A DNA stretch of 64,000 nucleotides. Origin: Pseudomonas sp. LS44 (GTDB lineage Bacteria > Pseudomonadota > Gammaproteobacteria > Pseudomonadales > Pseudomonadaceae). Below, one piece after another: positions 39,149 to 49,115 of the stretch. Position 1 is the first letter of the stretch. Each line of letters starts with the position of its first letter. The translations under genes and the position numbers were made by a program. The stretch spans positions 2,418,001-2,482,000 of the forward strand of contig NZ_CP102830.1 of NCBI RefSeq assembly GCF_024730785.1, read 5' to 3'. Under the pieces are notes generated by a model, which ran no database searches, was not told where the DNA came from, and worked only from the letters and a program-made list of their open reading frames with translations.

Positions 39149-39892
39149 TTACACCATATACAAGCCGCCGTTGACGTGAAGGGTTTCGCCAGTGACGAAA
39201 CTGGCCAGCGGAGAGCAGAGGAACACGATGGCTCCAGCCACTTCCTCCGCCGTGCCGAAGCGCTTTAGCGGCGTACCGTCGAGCAGCGCCTGGCCCTTCT
39301 GGTGCAGCAGCGCGGCAGTCATCGGTGTCTCGATGATGCCTGGGGCGACCAGGTTGACCCGGGTCTTGGGCGCCAGCTCGAGCGCCAGGCTCTTGCTGAA
39401 ACTGCTGACCGCGCCCTTGGACGCCGAGTAGTGGGCGTGCGCGTAGCTGCCGCGATGACCGGCCACCGATGAGAGATTGACGATCGAACTGTCGTCGCTG
39501 AAAAACGGCATCGCCGCACGGCAGATGTAGAAGGTGCCGTCCAGGTTGATGCGCATCAGACGCTGCCAGTCGGCGTCCTGCAGGTCGCGCACCAGGCCTT
39601 CCGGGTAGATGCCGGCGGCGTGGATCAGGTGGTCGATCTGCCCGTGGCGCGCGGCCACCGCTTCGCTGGTGCGGATGCACGACGCTTCGTCGCCGATATC
39701 CAGCAGATGGCAGCTGATGCTACCGGCCACTCCGTCGGCGATCAGCTCGGCCTGCAGCACTTCCAGCGCTGCCTCGTTGATGTCGGCCAGGGCCAAGTTG
39801 GCGCCTGCTCGCCCCAGCATCCGCGCACAGGCACGGCCAATGCCGCTAGCGGCGCCAGTGATCAGGGCAGTTTTGCTCTCGAAAGCGATCAT
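39149..39892 (-). CDS. short-chain dehydrogenase/reductase, 247 aa
   Basis: Classical SDR: TGAASGIG cofactor motif at residues 12-19, an AAG in place of the usual NAG (LIHAAGIYPE), catalytic Ser in NLSSVAG and YSASK with Tyr and Lys. AGAGGGAA lies upstream of the ATG at 39892. It diverges from the shikimate-dehydrogenase-like gene across the GntR operator region, so both sides are probably co-regulated. The stop codon coincides with the flank of the MITE at 39009. It probably oxidises a ring or chain hydroxyl of the cluster's substrate. Confidence 0.9.
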   Translation of the reverse strand: MIAFESKTALITGAASGIGRACARMLGRAGANLALADINEAALEVLQAELIADGVAGSISCHLLDIGDEASCIRTSEAVAARHGQIDHLIHAAGIYPEGLVRDLQDADWQRLMRINLDGTFYICRAAMPFFSDDSSIVNLSSVAGHRGSYAHAHYSASKGAVSSFSKSLALELAPKTRVNLVAPGIIETPMTAALLHQKGQALLDGTPLKRFGTAEEVAGAIVFLCSPLASFVTGETLHVNGGLYMV

Positions 39893-39937
39893 TGTGTTCC
39901 CTCTGTTGATGGCGCTGTGCGGTGCTTGCCATGCAAC

Positions 39938-39948
39938 TTGTCTGACAG
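39938..39948. promoter_or_regulatory. GntR/FadR-type operator, upstream copy
   Basis: TTGTCTGACAG at 39938-39948 matches the palindromic operator at 40000-40010 except for the last base. It lies 46 bases from the SDR start, where it could control leftward transcription. Confidence 0.6.
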
Positions 39949-39962
39949 GCTGATAGTAGTTA

Positions 39963-39991
39963 TTGACAACCGCGATTGCGGCCAATAATGT
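39963..39991 (+). promoter_or_regulatory. sigma70-type promoter
   Basis: TTGACA (39963-39968), a 17-base spacer and TAATGT (39986-39991) form a near-consensus promoter reading towards the plus-strand cluster that begins at 40079. The predicted start site, about 39998, falls at the edge of the operator. Confidence 0.75.
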
Positions 39992-39997
39992 GCGCCA

Positions 39998-40012
39998 ACT
40001 TGTCTGACAAGT
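39998..40012. promoter_or_regulatory. palindromic GntR/FadR-type operator
   Basis: ACTTGTCTGACAAGT is symmetric apart from its centre base and contains TTGTCTGACAA, an exact TNGTNNNACNA match. It covers the expected transcription start of the promoter at 39963, a position that favours repression. Confidence 0.75.
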
Positions 40013-40078
40013 AAACATCATTCGTCATACATGATGGCGAGACAGCACCGGCACGGCCCGATCGGAGACGAGGGAAAC

Positions 40079-40870
40079 ATGATCAACGGAAAAACCCGCG
40101 TCGTCGGCATCGTCGCCGACCCCATCGAGCACGTGCGCACACCGGAACGCTTCAATGCGTACATGCAGGAACTGGGCTGCAATGCCGTCCTCGTACCCTT
40201 GCATGTGCGCCCGGAAAATTTCGCAGCGTTCATCGCCAGCTTGCCGGCCATGCGCAATCTCGCGGGGCTGGTAGTGACCATCCCCTACAAGGAATCCGTG
40301 TTGCCGCTGTGCACCGAACTCAGCGACGCGGCGCGGCAGATCGGCGCGGTCAACGTGCTGCGCATCGACCATGAGCTCGGCGCGTTGGTCGGCACCAACC
40401 TCGACGGCGAAGGGTTCACCCGCGGTCTGCTCGCCCAGGGCCATGCCATTCGTGCTCAACACGTCTACATCGCCGGCGCCGGCGGCGCGGCCAAGGCCAT
40501 CGCCCATACGCTGGCCAACCACGGCGCGGCGTCCATCGCCATCTACAACCGCACCGAGAGCCGCGCGCGGCAACTGGTGGAGGAGCTGCGTGCGCATCAC
40601 CCGCACCTGGTCGCCGAGGTGGCCGGATCAGTGCCTGAGCACTGCACGCTGGCGGTGAACTCCACGTCGCTCGGCCTGCAGCCAGGCGATGGCCTGCCCT
40701 TCGAGCTGGATCGACTGCCAGTCGGCGCAGTGGTCGCCGAGGTAGTGATGAACCCGGACATGACCCCGCTGCTGCTCGCCGCAGCCAAGCTCGGTCACCC
40801 GATCCATCTGGGCCGCCACATGGTCGATGCGCAGATCGAGGAAATGGCGCGCTTCTTCGGACTGGCCTGA
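40079..40870 (+). CDS. shikimate dehydrogenase family protein, 263 aa
   Basis: Fold and motifs of shikimate/quinate dehydrogenases: VTIPYK with the catalytic Lys71, the matching catalytic Asp109 in GTNLDGEGF, and an NAD(P) loop YIAGAGGAAKAIA. The usual N-terminal substrate motif, with two serines that hold the shikimate carboxylate (xHSxSPxxHN), is instead DPIEHVRTPERFN, so one serine is Val and the other Thr. The protein therefore probably acts on another cyclic hydroxy compound. GAGGGAAAC precedes the ATG at 40079. It is first in the cluster driven by the GntR-controlled promoter. Confidence 0.85.
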   Translation: MINGKTRVVGIVADPIEHVRTPERFNAYMQELGCNAVLVPLHVRPENFAAFIASLPAMRNLAGLVVTIPYKESVLPLCTELSDAARQIGAVNVLRIDHELGALVGTNLDGEGFTRGLLAQGHAIRAQHVYIAGAGGAAKAIAHTLANHGAASIAIYNRTESRARQLVEELRAHHPHLVAEVAGSVPEHCTLAVNSTSLGLQPGDGLPFELDRLPVGAVVAEVVMNPDMTPLLLAAAKLGHPIHLGRHMVDAQIEEMARFFGLA

Positions 40871-40914
40871 ACCGCCAAGAACAACAACCGACAACTGAAA
40901 GGCTGGACAGCGGT

Positions 40915-41727
40915 ATGACACAGCAAACGAGCACACCTATGAGCACGGTGCAGGGGTACCCGGAACTGGCAGGCAAGGTGGCCTTCGTCACCGGCGCCGC
41001 CAGCGGCATCGGCCTCGCCATGGCTAAAGCCTTCGCCGCCAATGGCGCCCACCTGGCGCTGTTCGACATCAACGCCAGCGCGCTGGAGCAGGTTCGTGGC
41101 GAGCTGGGTGAAACACATCCCGGCATCCAGCTGGAAGCCATCGCCGGCTCGATCACCGATCCGCAGGTGGTCGAGGACGCGATGCAGCGCACGGTGGAGA
41201 GCTTCGGGCGGGTCGACGTTCTGCTGAACAATGCCGGCATCGCCATGAACCGTCCGACCCTCGAACTGAGCGCGGATGACTGGCGGCGGGCGATCGACAT
41301 CAACCTCAACGGCGTCTTCTACTGCGCGCAGGCAGCCGGCCGCCGGATGGTCGACCAGAGCAGTGGCGTGATCCTCAACACCGCCTCGATGTACGGCCTG
41401 AGCGCCGCTCCAGAGCGCGCCGCCTACTGCGGCAGCAAGGCCGCCGTGGTGATGCTGACCAAGGTGCTGGCCATCGAATGGGCCAAGGCCGGCGTGCGGG
41501 TCAACGCCATAGCCCCCGGTTATGTGCAGACCGCGCTGGTCGACCAGTTGGTGCGCGACGGGCGCATGGACCTGGATGCGCTGACCGCGCGCACGCCGGC
41601 CGGGCGCCTGGCGCAACCGGAAGAAATCGCCGGCGTCGCCCTGTTCCTTGCGGCCGATGCGGCCGCTTTCATCAATGGCCAGACCCTAGTCGCCGACGGC
41701 GGCTGGACGGCTTACGGCTACATCTGA
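40915..41727 (+). CDS. short-chain dehydrogenase/reductase, 270 aa
   Basis: Classical SDR with TGAASGIG, NNAG (LLNNAGIAMN), catalytic Ser in NTASMYG and the active site YCGSK. It ends in the typical NGQTLVADGGWTA. The ATG at 40915 is first in frame, with a second ATG eight codons later. It lies 44 bases after the shikimate-dehydrogenase-like gene and 16 bases before the E1 gene, and so belongs to the same transcript. Probably the second oxidation step of the pathway. Confidence 0.9.
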   Translation: MTQQTSTPMSTVQGYPELAGKVAFVTGAASGIGLAMAKAFAANGAHLALFDINASALEQVRGELGETHPGIQLEAIAGSITDPQVVEDAMQRTVESFGRVDVLLNNAGIAMNRPTLELSADDWRRAIDINLNGVFYCAQAAGRRMVDQSSGVILNTASMYGLSAAPERAAYCGSKAAVVMLTKVLAIEWAKAGVRVNAIAPGYVQTALVDQLVRDGRMDLDALTARTPAGRLAQPEEIAGVALFLAADAAAFINGQTLVADGGWTAYGYI

Positions 41728-41743
41728 CCCCGAGACCGACATC

Positions 41744-43933
41744 ATGGCAGAACATATCGCGCTGGCGCCCGCCGCGCCCTGGGTGGAGCTGCGCACCACC
41801 GAACAGGACTGGCAGAACGCCGCCCCGGCCGTGCTCGGCACCCTGCTGGCGCACATGCACCTGATCCGCGCCTTCGAGGAAAGCGTGCTGGAGCTGGCCG
41901 CCGAAGGCCTGGTACACGGCCCGGCACACTCCAGCGTCGGCCAGGAAGGCGGCGCGGCCGGCTCCATTGTGCCGCTGGTCGCCGCCGACCAGATCAACGG
42001 CTCCCACCGTGGACATCATCAGTTCCTCGCCAAGGCCCTCGGCTATCTCAACCCCACCGGCATCGATCCCAAGGCGCCGCTGAGCAGCGAGGTCGAGAAC
42101 CTGCTGCAACGCACGCTGGGTGAGATCCTCGGCCTGGCCCAGGGCTTCTGCCAGGGACGTGGCGGCTCCATGCACCTGCGCTGGCAGGACGCCGGCGTGC
42201 TCGGCACCAACGCCATCGTCGGTGGCGGTGTGCCGCTGGCGGCCGGTGCGGCCTGGGCGCACAAGCACGCCGGCACCGATGCCGTGGCGGTGACCTACTT
42301 CGGCGACGGCGCGGTGAACATCGGCTCGGTGCTAGAAAGCATGAACCTCGCCGCCGCCTGGCAGTTGCCGCTGTGCTTCTTCATCGAGAACAACCGCTAC
42401 GCGGTTTCCACCACGGTCGAGGAAGCCACCGCCGAGCCGCGCCTCTCCGCGCGCGGCGCGGCCTTCAACATCCCCAGCTGGCGTGTCGACGGCATGGACC
42501 CGCTGGCGGTATACCTGGCGATGCAAGAAGCACTGGCGCACATGCGCGCCGGCAAGGGGCCGACCATCATCGAGGCCGACGTGTACCGCTTCTTCCACCA
42601 GAACGGCGCCTATCCCGGCAGCGCTTTCGGCTACCGCAGCAAGGACGAGGAGCAGGCCTGGCGCGAGCGCGACCCGCTCGATCACCTGGGCCGGCGCATG
42701 CAGGAACGCGGCTTGATCGATGCCGAGCAGATCGCCGACCTGCGCGGTCGCGCGCAGGCGGCCATGCAGCGCGCGGCGGCCGCGCTGACCGAAGCCGACA
42801 GCGGCGTCCGGGCGGGCAAGCGGCGGATTCGCCCCGACCTGTGGCCCAGCCCGGACTTCTGCAACGTCGGCGTGCGCGGCGACCTGAGCGAGCTGCAGGG
42901 CGCGCGTACCGCGGAGGAAGCCGGCTTCCAGGGCAAGCTGGAGAAGCGCAAGTTCATCGATGCGGTGGCCGACGTGATGGCCCGCCGCATGGAAACCGAC
43001 CCGGGCGTGGTGGTCATGGGCGAGGATGTGCACCGCCTCAAGGGCGGCACCAACGGCGCCACCCGCGGCCTCAAGGATCGCTTCCCGGATCGCGTGCTCG
43101 GCACGCCGATCAGCGAGAACGCCTTCGCCGGTCTCGGCGGCGGCCTGGCGATGGACGGCCGCTACCGCCCGGTGGTGGAGTTCATGTACCCCGACTTCAT
43201 GTGGGTCGCCGCCGACCAGGTGTTCAACCAGATCGGCAAGGCCCGGCACATGTTCGGCGGCGACATCGAGATGCCCTTTGTGCTGCGCACCAAGGTGGCC
43301 ATGGGCACCGGTTACGGCTCACAACACTCGATGGACCCGGCGGGCATCTTCGCCACCAGCCCCGGCTGGCGGATCGTCGCGCCGTCCACGCCGTTCGACT
43401 ACATCGGTCTGATGAACGCCGCGCTGGCGCTCAAGGACCCGGTGCTGGTGATCGAGCACGTCGACCTGTACACCTCGTCAGGCCTGGCGCCGGCCGAAGA
43501 CCTCGACTACCAGATCCCGTTCGGCAAGGCCGCCATCCGCCGCAGCGGCAAGGAGGTGACGGTGCTGACCTACCTGTCGATGGTCGCCCACGCCCTCGAA
43601 GCCGCCGAACACAGCGGCGTCGACGCCGAAGTGGTCGACCTGCGCTGGCTCGACCGCGCCAGTCTCGACTGGGAAACCATCGAGGCGAGCATCCGCAAGA
43701 CCAACAACGTGCTGATCGTCGAACAGGGCTCGGTCGGCACCTCGTACGGTGGCTGGCTGGCGGACGAGATCCAGCGCCGCTGCTTCGACTGGCTCGACCA
43801 GCCGGTGCAGCGCGTATCCGGCAGCGAAGCCTCGCCGAGCATCTCCAAGGTGCTGGAGCGCGCGGCCTGCGCACGCACCGAAGAGGTGGTCGTCGGCCTG
43901 CACCGCGTCATGCGCGACAAGGGCGCCGCCTGA
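41744..43933 (+). CDS. 2-oxoacid dehydrogenase E1, fused alpha and beta subunits, 729 aa
   Basis: Thiamine-diphosphate-dependent decarboxylase of a 2-oxoacid dehydrogenase complex, with both subunits in one chain. The alpha half (1 to about 380) carries the thiamine motif from GDG at 187-189 to ENN at 215-217 and the substrate-loop region GRGGSMH. The beta half starts near 395 (KRKFIDAVADVMARRM) and contains the VVMGEDV strand and the PVVEFMYPDFM segment. Acetoin and branched-chain complexes normally use separate subunits; some fused versions are known. The complex would convert a 2-oxoacid or acetoin-like diketone to an acyl-CoA. E2 and E3 follow after a VOC gene. Confidence 0.92.
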   Translation: MAEHIALAPAAPWVELRTTEQDWQNAAPAVLGTLLAHMHLIRAFEESVLELAAEGLVHGPAHSSVGQEGGAAGSIVPLVAADQINGSHRGHHQFLAKALGYLNPTGIDPKAPLSSEVENLLQRTLGEILGLAQGFCQGRGGSMHLRWQDAGVLGTNAIVGGGVPLAAGAAWAHKHAGTDAVAVTYFGDGAVNIGSVLESMNLAAAWQLPLCFFIENNRYAVSTTVEEATAEPRLSARGAAFNIPSWRVDGMDPLAVYLAMQEALAHMRAGKGPTIIEADVYRFFHQNGAYPGSAFGYRSKDEEQAWRERDPLDHLGRRMQERGLIDAEQIADLRGRAQAAMQRAAAALTEADSGVRAGKRRIRPDLWPSPDFCNVGVRGDLSELQGARTAEEAGFQGKLEKRKFIDAVADVMARRMETDPGVVVMGEDVHRLKGGTNGATRGLKDRFPDRVLGTPISENAFAGLGGGLAMDGRYRPVVEFMYPDFMWVAADQVFNQIGKARHMFGGDIEMPFVLRTKVAMGTGYGSQHSMDPAGIFATSPGWRIVAPSTPFDYIGLMNAALALKDPVLVIEHVDLYTSSGLAPAEDLDYQIPFGKAAIRRSGKEVTVLTYLSMVAHALEAAEHSGVDAEVVDLRWLDRASLDWETIEASIRKTNNVLIVEQGSVGTSYGGWLADEIQRRCFDWLDQPVQRVSGSEASPSISKVLERAACARTEEVVVGLHRVMRDKGAA

Positions 43934-43951
43934 GCGGCCGAGGAGTTTGCG

Positions 43952-44437
43952 ATGACCATCCACATGACCGTCCCTCTCGAAGTCGGTATCGCCTGTCGCG
44001 ATCTCGCCATGCAGCGCGCCTTCTATGAAGGCGTGCTGGGTTTTCGCTTCGTCAGCGAGTTCGTTGTGCCGGCCGACAAGGCCAGTGCCGCCGCGTTGTG
44101 CCCGGAGGCCTATACCGTGGTGCGCCTGCAGACCAACCGGGGCGAGCGTATCAAGTTGCTGGCGCGGGCCACGCCGACCGGTGCCGCGGCACCCGGCGAA
44201 TGGATTCTCGACCGACCGAACGCGACCTACCTGACCTTCATCCTCGACGACATCGACGCTGCGATCGCCGATCTGCAGCACGCTGGCATCGAGTTCATGA
44301 CCGGCCCGCAGCGCGTGGAAGTGCGGCCCGGTGTTTACCTGGCGTTCTGTCGCGACCCCGAGGGAAACGTCCTCGAACTGGTGCAGTACCAACGCATCGG
44401 CGACTACCGTCCCGACCTCATCAACGGAGCGAGCTGA
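43952..44437 (+). CDS. VOC (glyoxalase/dioxygenase superfamily) protein, 161 aa
   Basis: Two beta-alpha-beta-beta-beta modules of the vicinal-oxygen-chelate fold: VGIACRDLAMQRAFYEGVLGF begins the first, and YLTFILDDIDAAIADLQHAGIEF the second, ending in FCRDPEGNVLELVQY with the usual Glu ligand. Members are metal-dependent isomerases, epimerases, lyases or ring-cleaving dioxygenases. GGAG lies before the ATG at 43952. Its place between E1 and E2, one base from the E2 start, suggests it makes or rearranges the substrate for the complex. The metal and reaction are unknown. Confidence 0.85.
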   Translation: MTIHMTVPLEVGIACRDLAMQRAFYEGVLGFRFVSEFVVPADKASAAALCPEAYTVVRLQTNRGERIKLLARATPTGAAAPGEWILDRPNATYLTFILDDIDAAIADLQHAGIEFMTGPQRVEVRPGVYLAFCRDPEGNVLELVQYQRIGDYRPDLINGAS

Positions 44438-44438
44438 C

Positions 44439-45656
44439 ATGGCAAAACTCATCCGCATGCCGGAAATCGCCGCCAACGGCACCTCGGCAGTGCTCAACGA
44501 ATGGCTGAAGCGCGAGGGCGACGCCATTGCGGTCGGCGACATCCTCGTCACCATCGAAACCGACAAGGCATTGGTTGACTTCGAGGCCGATGAGGCCGGC
44601 GTACTCGGCAAGATTCTCAGCCCGGTCGGCGAGGACGTTGCCGTGGGCGCCCCCATCGCCGTGCTGCATGCGCCCGGCGAGAACGGCGTCGATATCGCGG
44701 CGCTGCTGGCTACGGCTCTTGTCCCTACAGCGCAGGCCGCAGCACCGGCAGCCTCGACAGCCCAGGCAACTCCTGTGGTTGCCGATGGCGAACGGATCAA
44801 GGCCAGCCCGCTGGCGCGGCGCCTGGCCAAGGAACAGGGAGTCGAGCTCGCCACGCTGCAGGGCAGCGGCCCGCACGGGCGCATCGTCAAGCGCGATGTG
44901 GAAAGCGCCCGCCCGGCACCCGCCGCACCGGCGCCCACGCCTGCACCAGTCGCCCCGGCGGCCAGCAGCGGCGCAGGCGATTACGAAGAAGTCGCACACT
45001 CGAACATGCGCCGCACCATTGCGCGTCGCCTGACCGAGAGCAAGGCCAGCGTGCCGCACTTCTACCTGAAGGCTGACTGCCGGATGGACCGACTGAACGA
45101 CTTGCGTGCCCAAATCAACGCCAGTGCGCCGCGCAAGTGCTCGATCAACGACTTCATCATCAAGGCGGTCGCCGCGGCGCTCGAGGAAGTGCCAGCGATG
45201 AACGTCAGCTGGACCGACAGTGCCTTGCGTCGCTACCAGCGGGCGGACATCGCCGTGGCAGTCGCCACCGACAACGGGCTGATCACCCCGGTGGTCCGCG
45301 ATGTCGGCAGCAAGTCGTTGTCGCGCATCGGCAGCGAGGTCGCCGAACTGGCCGGACGCGCGCGTAGCGGACGACTGGCGCCGGCGGACTACCAGGGCGG
45401 CAGCTTCACCATCAGCAACCTTGGCATGTACGGCGTCGAGGAGTTCTCCGCGATTATCAATCCACCCCATGCGGCGATCCTTGCCGTGGGCGCCACATCG
45501 CTGCGCCCGGTGGTCGAGGATGGCGCGCTGGTAGTGGCGCCGCTGATGACCGTGACCTTGTCGGTCGACCATCGCGCCGTCGACGGTGCCCTCGCCGCAC
45601 AGTGGCTGGCCGCCTTCAAACGCATTATCGAAAACCCGCTGGCGATTCTGGTCTGA
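44439..45656 (+). CDS. dihydrolipoamide acyltransferase E2, 405 aa
   Basis: One N-terminal lipoyl domain with the lipoylated Lys43 in ETDKALVDF, an Ala/Pro-rich linker, a peripheral-subunit-binding domain (ASPLARRLAKEQGVEL, about 123-138), a second linker, and a catalytic acyltransferase domain with SVDHRAVDG, whose catalytic His is residue 378. The single lipoyl domain is like acetoin and branched-chain complexes rather than the three-lipoyl enterobacterial pyruvate E2. The ATG at 44439 begins one base after the VOC stop, so translation is coupled. Confidence 0.93.
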   Translation: MAKLIRMPEIAANGTSAVLNEWLKREGDAIAVGDILVTIETDKALVDFEADEAGVLGKILSPVGEDVAVGAPIAVLHAPGENGVDIAALLATALVPTAQAAAPAASTAQATPVVADGERIKASPLARRLAKEQGVELATLQGSGPHGRIVKRDVESARPAPAAPAPTPAPVAPAASSGAGDYEEVAHSNMRRTIARRLTESKASVPHFYLKADCRMDRLNDLRAQINASAPRKCSINDFIIKAVAAALEEVPAMNVSWTDSALRRYQRADIAVAVATDNGLITPVVRDVGSKSLSRIGSEVAELAGRARSGRLAPADYQGGSFTISNLGMYGVEEFSAIINPPHAAILAVGATSLRPVVEDGALVVAPLMTVTLSVDHRAVDGALAAQWLAAFKRIIENPLAILV

Positions 45657-45663
45657 GGCAACG

Positions 45664-47061
<1,398 letters not shown>

Positions 47062-47087
47062 AGACTGCCAAGAGGCGAGGAACAAGC

Positions 47088-47558
47088 ATGAATGATCTGA
47101 ACAACGACTCCCGGGCGCAGTACGGCGTCGAACCGGGCTGGGCCTTCGGCAAGCATTTCGAAGTACGCTGGGCGGACATCGACCCCTTCGGCCATGCGAA
47201 CAACCTCGCCTACCTGGGCTGGTGCGAAGAAAGCCGCAATGCCTATCTCGAATCCCTGGGCGTACCCCGCTTCACCCGGGAAGCCCCAGGCCCGGTGATC
47301 AAGGAACTCGGCTTCACCTACGACCGCTCGCTCGAACACGGCGAGAAGATCCTGATCACCGGTCGCGTCGCCTGGATTCGCAAAACCAGCTTCCGCATGG
47401 AGTTCGCGGCCTGGAACGGCACCCGGGTTGGTCACGGCCACGCCATCTGTGTCTGGATGATCAACTCGACGGGGGAAAAGGTCGCCGTCGCCGACGAACT
47501 GCGTCGCCTGATCGTCGATCGCGATGGGGCTGAGCTATTGCCCTCTGCGGCACAATGA
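47088..47558 (+). CDS. hot-dog acyl-CoA thioesterase, 156 aa
   Basis: 4-hydroxybenzoyl-CoA thioesterase-like hot-dog protein with VRWADIDPFGHANNLAYLGWCEESR, where the Asp before the PFGHxNN turn is the usual catalytic acid. It follows E3 by 26 bases, with GAGG before the ATG at 47088. It could release the acyl-CoA made by the complex, or recycle CoA from dead-end esters. This is the last gene of the plus-strand cluster. Confidence 0.85.
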   Translation: MNDLNNDSRAQYGVEPGWAFGKHFEVRWADIDPFGHANNLAYLGWCEESRNAYLESLGVPRFTREAPGPVIKELGFTYDRSLEHGEKILITGRVAWIRKTSFRMEFAAWNGTRVGHGHAICVWMINSTGEKVAVADELRRLIVDRDGAELLPSAAQ

Positions 47559-47572
47559 GTCTTGGTGGATAG

Positions 47573-47595
47573 GGCTGCGATACCGATGCAGCCCG
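47573..47595. terminator. possible hairpin after the thioesterase gene
   Basis: GGGCTGC (47573-47579) pairs with GCAGCCC (47589-47595). There is no T-run after it, so it is only a weak terminator candidate at the end of the cluster. Confidence 0.4.
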
Positions 47596-47741
47596 ATTGC
47601 CGACGCAGTGCTGGGACAATCTGCCATCCCAGTTCTGTCGGTTGAGACAGATTATCCGTTGTACCAGCGAGGCCCTTGGCTCAATGCCTGTCGATGAGAG
47701 CCACGCGATACGTCAAGTTTGTTCGAATCACCCGTATATGG

Positions 47742-49115
47742 CTATATATTCAGGAGTTCCTTTAACAGTGGCCACGGATCTTCATAGGTACACTCAGTAT
47801 AACCGTTAAACTTAAGCTTCGGCCTGTATCCGGGTAGCGTTCGCTTTAGCTCGTTTTCTAATCTGAGCGCCTCACAGAGCGGCTTGCTTACAGCATGCTC
47901 AATGTTCCAGCTATACATATCAAAGAAGGAAAAACGATTTTCCGGATATTTACTTGTCGTGTGCCCGACCTTAAAGAACTTCTCCTCACAACTTTCCATG
48001 CACACAATATACACCCAGGCATCAACTCTGCCGAGCTCCGGCTCATTTTCTAACCGAACATCAGTAATCCCCCCGATTCCTTTTCGCTTAAGAAATCCGC
48101 ATTCCGGACATCCATCACCTCTACTCAAATGTTTTGTTGGCGTTACTTCAAACGAGCCATGCGCAGCACAGATAACTTTAATCTTTGTATAAGCATTAAT
48201 GTAGTCGACTTCCGAATAGTCATACTTCGCACCATGTTTATTTCTAGCATCAAGAATGAACGCCTCTTTTTCCTTGCGTCTCATACTCCTTCTTTCATCC
48301 CAACATTTCGGACAGCCCATCCCACGAGAGTGCTGGTAAAAATCTTGCGAAAAAAGTCCATGCCTGGGACATCTGATTCGTACCTTGTCGCAGGAACTCC
48401 CCTCTGCTGGCACTAACGCGTAGTCATAAAAATCCTTATGTTTTTTTCTTGCTCGCTCAATATTGGCTCGCATTCCTAATTCACGACACTTCCCTCTCTG
48501 TTCAGCTGCACACCTCTTACATCCACTACCTTTGAGATGAGTATCTGGCGTCTGTTGGAATGGGCCATGCTTTGCGCATTCAATTATCACGCTCGCCCTT
48601 GCATTAAGGTAATTAACCTGGGCATAGCCATATCTATTTCCATGGATACGATATGCTCGAGCAACAAACTCGTCTCCACTGGATCTGCACTTGTTAGCTC
48701 GCCTGCTCACCCCGCAGTCTTTGCAGCCTTGACCGGTTAGATGATTCGAAGGCTCCATCATAAAAACACCATGATCGGGACATACAATTGGCACCTTAGA
48801 ACTAGCTGAATAATTTTCTATTTGATCGTAGCAATACTTATCGCCGTGCTTATATTGAGCTTTTGCGATAAATTCACTCAGTGTTTGCCTGCACCTCATG
48901 GATCTACTTTTTATACCACAGCCTATGCAGCCGCAGCCCGCCAGGTGGCTTGAGGGTGCTTGCAAAAACTCCCCATGTATTTTGCAGAGCATGGCGACCT
49001 TCGTCTTATTGTTTTTATATACGACACCGTCATAACTGTATTTATCTCCATGGACTTTCCTTGCCTTCTCAATAAAGTACCGCCTCCGATCCTGCTTAAC
49101 TAATGCATTCTGCAT
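47742..49115 (-). CDS. five-repeat zinc-ribbon protein with C-terminal GIY-YIG-like domain, 457 aa
   Basis: Five tandem units of about 60 residues fill the first 330 or so. Each follows the pattern A-x(3)-HG-x-KY-x-Y ... C-x(2)-HG-x-F ... HL-x-G-x-GC-x(2)-C (unit four is the most diverged). Three Cys and several His per unit suggest one zinc site each, like the DUF723-type repeats of phage proteins. From about 350, VYIVCMESCEEKFFKVGHTT resembles the GIY-YIG/T5orf172 nuclease fold. The gene is distinctly AT-rich against its high-GC surroundings, which indicates recent transfer. The role is unknown; a homing or antiphage nuclease targeted by zinc ribbons is a fair guess. Confidence 0.8.
   Translation of the reverse strand: MQNALVKQDRRRYFIEKARKVHGDKYSYDGVVYKNNKTKVAMLCKIHGEFLQAPSSHLAGCGCIGCGIKSRSMRCRQTLSEFIAKAQYKHGDKYCYDQIENYSASSKVPIVCPDHGVFMMEPSNHLTGQGCKDCGVSRRANKCRSSGDEFVARAYRIHGNRYGYAQVNYLNARASVIIECAKHGPFQQTPDTHLKGSGCKRCAAEQRGKCRELGMRANIERARKKHKDFYDYALVPAEGSSCDKVRIRCPRHGLFSQDFYQHSRGMGCPKCWDERRSMRRKEKEAFILDARNKHGAKYDYSEVDYINAYTKIKVICAAHGSFEVTPTKHLSRGDGCPECGFLKRKGIGGITDVRLENEPELGRVDAWVYIVCMESCEEKFFKVGHTTSKYPENRFSFFDMYSWNIEHAVSKPLCEALRLENELKRTLPGYRPKLKFNGYTECTYEDPWPLLKELLNI

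Noticed and set aside
47573..47595. Firm terminator call after the thioesterase
   Set aside because: The stem is only seven base pairs and no T-run follows, so it is listed as a weak candidate only.
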